A stretch of 64,000 bases of DNA from RBG-13-68-16 sp041494245. Its GTDB lineage: Bacteria; Acidobacteriota; Thermoanaerobaculia; Thermoanaerobaculales; Thermoanaerobaculaceae. The translations under genes were made by a program, and so were the position numbers. How positions within the stretch are numbered: position 1 is the first letter of the stretch; every line of letters starts with the position of its first letter. Of this stretch, positions 35,641-42,796 are shown in pieces. A model generated the notes under the pieces. It saw only the letters and a program-made list of their open reading frames with translations. It was not told where the DNA came from and did not search any database. Location of the stretch: assembly GCA_041494245.1 (NCBI GenBank), contig JBGQAK010000018.1, forward strand, positions 1 to 64,000, in the 5' to 3' direction.

Positions 35641-36429
35641 ATGACGGTCGCTCAGGCCGTGCTGCTCGGCATCATTCAGGGTCTCACCGAGTTCTTGCCG
35701 GTTTCCTCGCGTGGCCACCTGGCATTGGCGCAGGCCCTCATGCCAGGCTTCACCCAGCCGGGCCTCGTCTTCGATGTCTCCCTCCACCTCGGCACGGTGC
35801 TCGCGATCATGGCGCTCGAGTGGCAAAAGATCCTCGAAGTCGTGCGAGAGAGGTACCTCATCCGTCTCGGCGTTCAACTCGTGCTCGCGATGGTCGCCAC
35901 CTCGGTGCTGGCTCTGCCGCTGCGGCGGTGGGCCGAGGACTCGATCCGCTACCCGTTGTTGATCGCGGCCGGCTTCGTTGTGACCGCAGTGCTGCTGATC
36001 GCCGTGCGCTCGCGCGACGGCTGGATCGATGGCCCGCGAATGACCTGGGGCGCCTCGGCGTTCATCGGCCTGGCCCAGGGGATCGTCGTGCTGCTGCCCG
36101 GCATGTCCCGGTCGGGCACGACGATCGCGGCCGGGCTCGGCGCGGGGCTCCAGCGGCGCTGGGCCGCGGACTTCTCCTTCCTGCTCTCGATCCCGGCCAT
36201 CCTTGGCGCCGGGGTGGTCGAGGGGTGGTCGCACCGCGCGGAGCTTGCGGAGGCGCGTAACCTTCTGGCGCCGGTGGTCGCCGGCACGTTGACGGCCGCC
36301 GTGGTGGGTTTCGCCGCGCTGGTGGTGACGCGCCGGCTGGTGCAGCAGGGCCGGCTGCACCTTTTTGCCTTCTACCTGCTGCCGATGGCGGCGCTCACCG
36401 TGGTCCTGAACGTGCTGGGAGTGTGGTGA
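35641..36429 (+). CDS. uppP: Undecaprenyl-diphosphatase UppP (BacA)
   Basis: 262 residues, about eight helices. Both active-site motifs are intact: QGLTEFLPVSSRGHL near the N-terminus and LLPGMSRSGTTIAAG near residue 155. It recycles the lipid carrier for peptidoglycan synthesis and can give bacitracin resistance. One base follows the rnj stop; the stop overlaps the ftsK ATG (TGATG). Confidence 0.94.
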   Translation: MTVAQAVLLGIIQGLTEFLPVSSRGHLALAQALMPGFTQPGLVFDVSLHLGTVLAIMALEWQKILEVVRERYLIRLGVQLVLAMVATSVLALPLRRWAEDSIRYPLLIAAGFVVTAVLLIAVRSRDGWIDGPRMTWGASAFIGLAQGIVVLLPGMSRSGTTIAAGLGAGLQRRWAADFSFLLSIPAILGAGVVEGWSHRAELAEARNLLAPVVAGTLTAAVVGFAALVVTRRLVQQGRLHLFAFYLLPMAALTVVLNVLGVW

Positions 36430-38795
36430 TGGCGCACACCCGGGAAGAGATCACGCGCGAGGTCGCGGGCTACCTCCTGGCCCTGCTTGGGGTGCTCGTG
36501 CTGCTTGCGGTGGCCACCTACCACCCCCTCGACCCGTCGCTGTTCGCCTCCGGCAGCGACGGCGTCCACAACCTCCTCTCGCACGGCGGGGCCGCCGTCG
36601 CCGGGATCCTCGTCGGCCTCTTCGGGGTGCCCGCGCTGGTGCTCCCGGTCTTCATGATGGTGGTGGGCTGGCGCTGGTTGCGCGGGCAGGAGCTGGAGTC
36701 GCCGAGCATCCAGGGGAGCGCGTGGGCGGTCGCGGTCGTGGCCGCCGACGGGCTGCTGGGTGCCGTAATCGGTCGCACCGGGTACCGGGGCGGCGAGCTG
36801 GACTGGGGTGGGGAGCTGGGCCGCCTCGTGGCGAACGGGCTTGAGGTCTCGCTGGGCCCGGTCGGCACGCTGGTCCTGTGCGCGGGTGCGCTGCTGGCCG
36901 GCGTCGTCTTCGGGGTGCGAGCCTCCCTGGTGCAGGTGCTTACCGGGTTCGGCAGCCTGTTCACCCGCAAGCGCTCCGAGCTCCTGGCGAAGTGGGCGCG
37001 CCGCCGCGAGGATCGACGCAGGGAGGGCATGCGCCGTCAGCTGCTGCGCCGTCACCAGGAGCGCCACCCCTCCGCGCCCCCTCCGCCGCTGGTGGTCCAC
37101 GAGCGCTTTGGGAACGCCTCGTTCCGGATCCGGCGGCTGCATCAGGTGGCGATGGTCGCCGAGGAGGAGCCGGAGGCGCCGGCGGCGAGCGCCGCGCATG
37201 CGGAGCGCTCTGCGGCCGCCCCCAGGCCGCGCCGGCCGTCCCGGCCTCGTGTCGAGCCGCTGGCGGTCCAGGAGGTGTTCGAGTTCGTGGGCGAGACGCC
37301 CGCCTCGCCGCTGCCCGAGAAGACGATGCTGCTGCCGGCCCCTCCGGCCCCCACCCTCGACCCCAAGCAGCTCGCGGGGATGCGCGAGCTGGTCGAGGCG
37401 AAGTGCCAGGAGTTCAAGGTGGACGGGAAGGTGGAGGACGTCCTTCCGGGGCCGGTGATCACCACGTTCGAGTTCCGCCCCGCCGCGGGGGTGAAGTACG
37501 CGCAGGTGGTGCGGTTGGAGGAGGATCTCGCCCTCGGCCTTCAGGTGGAGGCGGTGCGCATCGAGAGGATCCCCGGGAAGGCGACGGTGGGGATCGAGGT
37601 CCCCAACCCAGAGCGGCAAATCATCGTGCTGCGCGAGATCGTGGAGTCGTCCAAGTTCATCCACTCGGCGTCGCCGCTCACCCTGGCGCTCGGCAAGGAT
37701 ATTCACGGGCGTCCGTTCGTGACGGACATGCAGCGGATGCCGCACCTGCTGATCGGTGGCTTCACCGGATCGGGCAAGAGCGTCGGCATCAACTCGATGA
37801 TCATGTCCATCCTCTTCAAGGCGACGCCCGAGCAGGTGCGCTTTATCCTCATCGACCCCAAGCAGGTGGAGCTGGGCATCTACGAGAAGCTGCCGCACCT
37901 CCTCACGCCCATCATCTCGGACCCCAAGGAGGCCTCGAGGGCGCTGCGGTGGGCGGTGCGTGAGATGCGCGAGCGCTACGCGACGCTGGCCGCGTGCAAG
38001 GTGCGCAACCTCGCGCAGTACAACGCTCTGCTCGGGGACACCGAGGCGCGCAGCGTCGCCGCCAGGACGACAGGCGCCGAGGATCTGCGGCCGCTGCCGT
38101 TCATCGTGGTCATCATCGACGAGCTGGCGGACCTGATGATGACCTGCCCGACCGAGGTGGAGGACTCCATCGGGCACCTCTCGCAGATGGCGCGCGCGGT
38201 GGGCATTCACCTCCTGTTCGCGACGCAGCGCCCGAGCGTGGATATCGTCACCGGCATAATCAAGGCCAACTTCCCGTGCCGGATCTCGTACAAGGTGCGC
38301 ACGCGCTTCGACTCCCGCACGATCCTGGACACCGAAGGGGCCGAGTGCCTGCTCGGCTCGGGCGACATGCTCTACCTGGCGGCGGGCACCTCTCGGCCGA
38401 TCCGGCTCCACGGTTGCCTGGTGCGCGAGGAGGAGATTCTCACCGTGCTCAAGCACTTCCGGCGCCTCGGCAAGCCGGAGTTCGACGCGCGGGTGCTTGA
38501 GGAGCCCGAGCCGGCGACCGGCTTGGCCGGCGGGGCCGAGTGGGACGACCCGATGTACGACCAGGCTGCCCGCCTGGTCGTAGCCTCCCGGAAGGCGTCT
38601 GCCTCCTACATCCAGCGCAAGATGCGGCTCGGCTACGCACGCTCGGCACGGCTTCTGGATATGATGGAGCAGGAAGGGCTCGTGGGGCCGACGCAAGGCT
38701 CGCGCGGTCGCGAGGTGCTGGTCCCGCCCGACTACTTCGGCGCGGTGGACGCCACGCAAATCAACGGTGGCGAGGAGGACGCACCCGATGGTTGA
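36429..38795 (+). CDS. ftsK: DNA translocase FtsK
   Basis: 788 residues: about four membrane helices (1-175), a charged Pro/Ala linker (about 190-310), then alpha/beta motor domains. Walker A reads GFTGSGKSV at about 444-452 (canonical GATGSGKS) and Walker B FIVVIIDELADLM near 560. A C-terminal gamma winged helix (ASASYIQRKMRLGYARSARL) would read polar DNA sequences. It moves chromosome termini through the septum for dimer resolution. ATG at 36429 preferred; in-frame GTGs lie 3 and 6 bp upstream. Confidence 0.94.
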   Translation: MAHTREEITREVAGYLLALLGVLVLLAVATYHPLDPSLFASGSDGVHNLLSHGGAAVAGILVGLFGVPALVLPVFMMVVGWRWLRGQELESPSIQGSAWAVAVVAADGLLGAVIGRTGYRGGELDWGGELGRLVANGLEVSLGPVGTLVLCAGALLAGVVFGVRASLVQVLTGFGSLFTRKRSELLAKWARRREDRRREGMRRQLLRRHQERHPSAPPPPLVVHERFGNASFRIRRLHQVAMVAEEEPEAPAASAAHAERSAAAPRPRRPSRPRVEPLAVQEVFEFVGETPASPLPEKTMLLPAPPAPTLDPKQLAGMRELVEAKCQEFKVDGKVEDVLPGPVITTFEFRPAAGVKYAQVVRLEEDLALGLQVEAVRIERIPGKATVGIEVPNPERQIIVLREIVESSKFIHSASPLTLALGKDIHGRPFVTDMQRMPHLLIGGFTGSGKSVGINSMIMSILFKATPEQVRFILIDPKQVELGIYEKLPHLLTPIISDPKEASRALRWAVREMRERYATLAACKVRNLAQYNALLGDTEARSVAARTTGAEDLRPLPFIVVIIDELADLMMTCPTEVEDSIGHLSQMARAVGIHLLFATQRPSVDIVTGIIKANFPCRISYKVRTRFDSRTILDTEGAECLLGSGDMLYLAAGTSRPIRLHGCLVREEEILTVLKHFRRLGKPEFDARVLEEPEPATGLAGGAEWDDPMYDQAARLVVASRKASASYIQRKMRLGYARSARLLDMMEQEGLVGPTQGSRGREVLVPPDYFGAVDATQINGGEEDAPDG

Positions 38796-39087
38796 CCTTT
38801 CCCCCCAGATGACGACTTTCTTGGTCGTTGGTGTCGGTGTCCTCCTTCTCCTCCTGATCGCGAGCTTCCTCTCCCGCCCCCGGGTCTTCACCCAGTACCT
38901 CAAGCACATGTCCGGGATCAGGCTCTCGGCACGCGACGTGGCGCGTGTCTACAGGCAGCGCGGCAAGGCCGGCGTGCGCGACTTGTTCATCGAGGCGATC
39001 ATCCGCGAGGATGCCAAGGACGGGCCGCGCCTCACACCCGACTCCATCCCGGACACCGAGCAGCTTGCCCCGGAAGCCAAGGAATGA
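38788..39087 (+). CDS. Small single-pass membrane protein, unknown
   Basis: 99 residues: a short N-terminus, one helix (TTFLVVGVGVLLLLLIASFL), then a basic cytoplasmic tail (RLSARDVARVYRQRGKAGVR) and acidic end. No family recognised. It overlaps the ftsK end by 8 bp and the next gene by 4 bp (ATGA), with GAGGAGG before the ATG, so it is translated with its neighbours. Confidence 0.7.
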   Translation: MVDLSPQMTTFLVVGVGVLLLLLIASFLSRPRVFTQYLKHMSGIRLSARDVARVYRQRGKAGVRDLFIEAIIREDAKDGPRLTPDSIPDTEQLAPEAKE

Positions 39088-39569
39088 CGGTTTCGAAAAG
39101 ACTCGAGGCGCTGCGCGCGGCGGGCGTGGAGTACGTGGCCGGAGTGCCGTGCTCCTACCTCAAGACCTTCTTCGCAGGGTGCGCCGCGCTGCCTCCGACC
39201 TTGTACCTGCCGGCGGTGCGGGAGGACCACGCGGTGGCCGCCTGCGTGGGGGCCTGGCTGGGCGGCCGGCGCACGCTCGCGGCGATGCAGAACTCCGGCC
39301 TCGGCTACTGTCTCGAGGTGCTGACCTCGCTTCACCTCATGTACGGTGTTCCGTTGCCCATGCTGGTCTCGGACCGCGGAGCCCCGACCGACTACGAGGA
39401 GCACCGCGTCCTGGGCCAGCGCACCAGACAGCTCCTCGACCTGTTCGGGATCCCCTGGCGCGAGGCCCGCGCCGGCCGGGAGAAGGTCGAGGCGCGCTGG
39501 CTCGTGGAGACCTCCGAGCGGGAGCGCAGGCCCGTTGTGCTGCTGGTGGGTAGGGAGACGGACGTATGA
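39084..39569 (+). CDS. TPP decarboxylase, alpha subunit (sulfo-/phosphonopyruvate type)
   Basis: 161 residues equal to the N-terminal PYR domain of TPP enzymes. Glu47 in VREDHAVAACVG should activate the cofactor, and QNSGLGYCLEVLTSLHLMYG is typical of the sulfopyruvate/phosphonopyruvate decarboxylase group. It needs the beta subunit encoded next (4-bp overlap) to form an active site at the interface. The substrate cannot be chosen from sequence; no phosphonate or coenzyme M genes are nearby. Confidence 0.75.
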   Translation: MTVSKRLEALRAAGVEYVAGVPCSYLKTFFAGCAALPPTLYLPAVREDHAVAACVGAWLGGRRTLAAMQNSGLGYCLEVLTSLHLMYGVPLPMLVSDRGAPTDYEEHRVLGQRTRQLLDLFGIPWREARAGREKVEARWLVETSERERRPVVLLVGRETDV

Positions 39570-40129
39570 CGCGCTCCGATGTTGTGGCGCTCGCCCTCTC
39601 GCTGCTCTCCGAAGACGACATCGTGGTGGCGGCGGACGGTGCGATCTCGCGCGAGGCCTACCGCGCCCACGACCGCACGCGGACCTTCTACATGCTTGGC
39701 TCGATGGGGCAGGTCGCATCCATCGCGCTCGGCCTGGCGATGACCCGCCTCGAACGGGTGGTGGCCCTCGACGGCGACGGTAACCTCCTCATGGGCTTCG
39801 GCGGCCTCGCGCAGGTCGGCGGGATCAAGCCGCCCAACCTCTACCACCTGGTGCTGGACAATGGCTGCTACGCCACCACCGGCGGGCAGCCGGCGCTCTC
39901 GCAGAGGGTGGACCTCTCCGCCGCCGCCCTGGGTGCGGGGTACCCGTGGGCGCGTCGCTGCTTCTCGGACGACCACGCACGCTCGGGGCTGGAGAGCTGG
40001 CTCGCCGCGCCGGGTCCTGCGTTCCTGGACATCGTGGTGGATACGGAAGACCGCGACACGGCCCCGCGCATCCCGATGACCCCCGAGGAGATGGCCACCC
40101 GCGCCCGGACCGCCCTGGCTGGAGGCTAG
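39566..40129 (+). CDS. TPP decarboxylase, beta subunit (sulfo-/phosphonopyruvate type)
   Basis: 187 residues equal to the C-terminal PP domain. The TPP/Mg motif runs from GDG (residues 70-72) to Asn99 in LDNGCYATTGGQP. SMGQVASIALGLA precedes it, as in phosphonopyruvate and sulfopyruvate decarboxylases. Together with the alpha subunit it should decarboxylate a 3-substituted pyruvate to an aldehyde. ATG overlaps the alpha stop codon. Confidence 0.78.
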   Translation: MTRSDVVALALSLLSEDDIVVAADGAISREAYRAHDRTRTFYMLGSMGQVASIALGLAMTRLERVVALDGDGNLLMGFGGLAQVGGIKPPNLYHLVLDNGCYATTGGQPALSQRVDLSAAALGAGYPWARRCFSDDHARSGLESWLAAPGPAFLDIVVDTEDRDTAPRIPMTPEEMATRARTALAGG

Positions 40130-40155
40130 GCCCCCGAGACCTCCGGCTACCCCTC

Positions 40156-40182
40156 TTGCAGGTGTCTGAGACCCGGTATAAT
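40156..40182 (+). promoter_or_regulatory. Sigma-70-type promoter before the haem-porin gene
   Basis: -35-like TTGCAG at 40156-40161 and a consensus TATAAT at 40177-40182, separated by 15 bp. This is short of the ideal 17, but the -10 is perfect. It lies 32 bp before the start codon and should drive the respiratory cluster. Confidence 0.55.
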
Positions 40183-40213
40183 CTGCGCCAACGGGCTTCG
40201 CAAGGAGGGCGCC

Positions 40214-41614
40214 ATGGGGGGACACCGGGCACATCCTCTGAACACCTGGGTCGTGCGGGCAGGCGTGCTGGCGATCGTGGCCGTGCTGCTGGTGAGCGCG
40301 CGGTCGGCGCTTGGCGTGCCCGCCTTCGCGCGCAAGTACGGCACGAGCTGTCAGACCTGTCACACGATCTACCCGAAGCTCAACCCGTTCGGGGAGGCGT
40401 TCCGGCGCAACGGGTACCTCTTCCCCGGGGTGGACAGCGACTACGTCAAGCAGGAGACGGTTGCGCTCGGTCAGGACGCCAACAAGAAGGAGTTCCCGCA
40501 CGCGGTGTGGCCCGGCACGCTCCCGGGAGGCGTGCCCCTGGCGCTCGGGTTCAACGGCCAGGCGGTGTTCCACCCCGACAAGAAGTCGAGCGGCGCGGTG
40601 GCGGACAACCAGGCCGCCGTCAACCTGAACGAGCTGGTAGCCGAGGGTCACCTTTGGGCCGCCGGCAGCTTCGATGACCACATCACGTTCTTCGGCGAGC
40701 TGACGACGGCATCGGGGAGCACCGAGCTCGAGCATGCCAACGTTCGGTTCAACAACCTGATCGCCTCCCCGCACGCGCTGGACATCGCCGTGGGCAAGTT
40801 CACGCCCACCCTGTCAAGCTTCGCGCCCCACTCCTCCTACATCTCTGACACCGCGATCACGCCGCTCTCCGCCACCGCTCTCTACGGGGCCACTAGCGAC
40901 TCCTGGAACGTGGGCACCAGCTACAACGGGGTCGAGGCAAACGGGACCGTGCAGGGCCGCTTCGACTACTCGCTGGGCGCCAACGCCGGCTCCAACGTCG
41001 ACGTTCGTTCCGTGGGGGACTACTACGCCCACGTCGGCTACAAGTTCGGGGGTGTGCGGCTCGATGCCGAGCAGGGGAGCGCCGTGCGTGACGCCAAGAA
41101 GCCCTGGGCCGAGACCGCGCTCACGCTAGACGCCTTCTACTACCGCTCCTCATCCCGCTTTGCCGCGTCCGATGCCTCGATCTGGGACGACATCGCGTCA
41201 ACGGTCGGTGGCGGGATCAGGGCCCAGTGGAACTCGCTCGAGTTCAACACCGGCGTCTACCGCGAGCGTCACGACCAGGCCCAGGTGGGTGGCGGCAGGG
41301 TCGTGGCGCTCGCCCAGTACAACGAGCTCTCCTACGTGGTATACCCGTGGCTCGTGCCCGCGATGCGCGTGGAGTATCTGAAGCTGAGTCCGGACGGCGG
41401 AGCAACGGTGACCGACCTGCGCATGATCGCCGGCGTCACCGCGCTCGTTCGTCCCAACCTCAAGCTCACCCTCGCCGCCCTTGTGGAAAGGGCCAACGGT
41501 GCTCCGCCCGGGGGATGGGGACCGGCCGGGGGGATGGCCGTACCAGCCACCGCTTCGGGATCCGTCGGCGCGGAACTCGAGGCCATCACGCTCGGTCTGG
41601 CTTTCGCGTTTTAG
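40214..41614 (+). CDS. Porin-like outer-membrane protein with one c-type haem
   Basis: 466 residues with an N-terminal membrane/signal segment (AGVLAIVAVLLVSARSALG). One haem site CQTCH is at 46-50 within ARKYGTSCQTCHTIYPKLNP. The remaining ~400 residues alternate polar and aromatic positions and end in a C-terminal Phe (LGLAFAF), as in beta-barrels. The layout suggests a haem placed at the periplasmic mouth of a barrel, perhaps to pass electrons across the outer membrane; this is inference. GGAGG precedes the ATG. The first gene before the cupredoxin and ACIII genes. Confidence 0.72.
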   Translation: MGGHRAHPLNTWVVRAGVLAIVAVLLVSARSALGVPAFARKYGTSCQTCHTIYPKLNPFGEAFRRNGYLFPGVDSDYVKQETVALGQDANKKEFPHAVWPGTLPGGVPLALGFNGQAVFHPDKKSSGAVADNQAAVNLNELVAEGHLWAAGSFDDHITFFGELTTASGSTELEHANVRFNNLIASPHALDIAVGKFTPTLSSFAPHSSYISDTAITPLSATALYGATSDSWNVGTSYNGVEANGTVQGRFDYSLGANAGSNVDVRSVGDYYAHVGYKFGGVRLDAEQGSAVRDAKKPWAETALTLDAFYYRSSSRFAASDASIWDDIASTVGGGIRAQWNSLEFNTGVYRERHDQAQVGGGRVVALAQYNELSYVVYPWLVPAMRVEYLKLSPDGGATVTDLRMIAGVTALVRPNLKLTLAALVERANGAPPGGWGPAGGMAVPATASGSVGAELEAITLGLAFAF

Positions 41615-41677
41615 GAGCTTGCCTGGGGAACCGATCCACACCTGGGTGGGTTACTGAAAAGGGAAGGGAGGATTCTC

Positions 41678-42301
41678 ATGAGGTTTGGGAAAGGGTTCGG
41701 CGGCATCGCAACGCGCATCGGTCTGAAGTCGGCGGCGCTGGCGCTCGCCTGTTGCGTCGGCGCGAGCGGCAGTGCACTCGCGGCCGGCGGCACGGTGGCC
41801 GGGAAGGTGGAGGCGACCCCCGCCAAGTACCTGGAGGAGACGGTTGTGTACCTCAAAGGAGGGGAGGGCTCGCACGCGCCCGCGACCGCTTCGATGGACC
41901 AGAAGGGGATGAAGTTCATCCCGCACGTGCTGGCGGTCACCAAGGGTGATACGGTGCAGTTCCTCAACCACGACGGGGTGGCTCACAACGTCTATTCGCC
42001 CGATAACGAAGGGTACAACCTGGGTTCGTTCAAGCCGGAGGAGAGCCGCTCCTACACCTTCAAGAGCACCGGCGTCTATACCCAGCTCTGCAGCATCCAC
42101 CCCGAGATGCTGGGCTTCATCTTCGTGGGCGAGAACCAGTATGCGGCCACCGTGGACCGTGCAGGGAATTTCACGATCAAGGACGTGCCCCCCGGCACCT
42201 ACAAGATCGCCGTTTGGAACTCCCATCTCAAGGCGGCGGAGAAGACCGTCACGGTGACTGCGGGCGCCACATCCGAGGTGAGCTTCGCGCTGCAGCGTTG
42301 A
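41678..42301 (+). CDS. Plastocyanin-like cupredoxin with C-terminal regulatory-like domain
   Basis: 207 residues with a signal peptide (LALACCVGASGSALA). The cupredoxin domain holds the type 1 copper set: His103 (AHNVYSP), Cys138 (QLCSIH), His141 and Met144. A C-terminal beta segment (FTIKDVPPGTYKIAVWNSHL) resembles carboxypeptidase-regulatory-like domains. Placed between the haem-porin and actA, it may carry electrons from ACIII or to the outer membrane. GGGAGG lies before the ATG. Confidence 0.85.
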   Translation: MRFGKGFGGIATRIGLKSAALALACCVGASGSALAAGGTVAGKVEATPAKYLEETVVYLKGGEGSHAPATASMDQKGMKFIPHVLAVTKGDTVQFLNHDGVAHNVYSPDNEGYNLGSFKPEESRSYTFKSTGVYTQLCSIHPEMLGFIFVGENQYAATVDRAGNFTIKDVPPGTYKIAVWNSHLKAAEKTVTVTAGATSEVSFALQR

Positions 42302-42307
42302 GCATCG

Positions 42308-42790
42308 ATGTCCCTGACCTTGCGTGCGGCGGCCCTTGCAACGACGCTGGCGGCAGTGGCCTGCGCCAAGCCGCAGGCTCCGATCCAGCCGATTCCGTTC
42401 AGCCACGCCGTTCACGCAGGCGTCAACGGGATTGGGTGCCGGATGTGCCACGCCTACGCCGACCACTCGCCGGTGGCGGGGATCCCCTCGATGGCGCGCT
42501 GCTTCGGCTGCCACAAGTTCGTGGCCCGTGACAAGCCGGCGGTGCAGGAGGTGGTCAAGGCCTACCAGGAGGGCAAGGTTCTGGAGTGGTCCCGGGTCTA
42601 CCGGGTGCCGGACCACGTCTACTTCACCCACGAGCGTCACGTCGCCGCTGGTCTGCGCTGCCAGACGTGCCACGGCGAGGTCCAGCGGATGGAGGTCGTG
42701 CGCCAGGCAAGCCCCCTGACCATGGGCTGGTGCGTTGACTGCCACACGGAGCGCCACGCCCCTACGGACTGCCTGACGTGCCACAAGTGA
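42308..42790 (+). CDS. actA: ACIII subunit A, pentahaem cytochrome c
   Basis: 160 residues with an N-terminal export signal ending in a possible lipobox Cys19. Five CxxCH sites lie at 44, 65, 118, 142 and 155, matching the five haems of ActA, with extra His residues available as distal ligands (FSHAVHAG, FTHERHVAAG). It links the complex to its soluble electron acceptor on the periplasmic side. It is shorter than many ActA proteins, which often carry an extra N-terminal helix. Six bases separate it from actB. Confidence 0.82.
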   Translation: MSLTLRAAALATTLAAVACAKPQAPIQPIPFSHAVHAGVNGIGCRMCHAYADHSPVAGIPSMARCFGCHKFVARDKPAVQEVVKAYQEGKVLEWSRVYRVPDHVYFTHERHVAAGLRCQTCHGEVQRMEVVRQASPLTMGWCVDCHTERHAPTDCLTCHK

Positions 42791-42796
42791 GCCCGC

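Noticed and set aside
36372..38909. 845-codon open frame antisense to ftsK
   Set aside because: High GC keeps the complementary frame open. Its translation is Arg/His/Gly-rich with no domains, whereas the plus strand encodes a complete FtsK.
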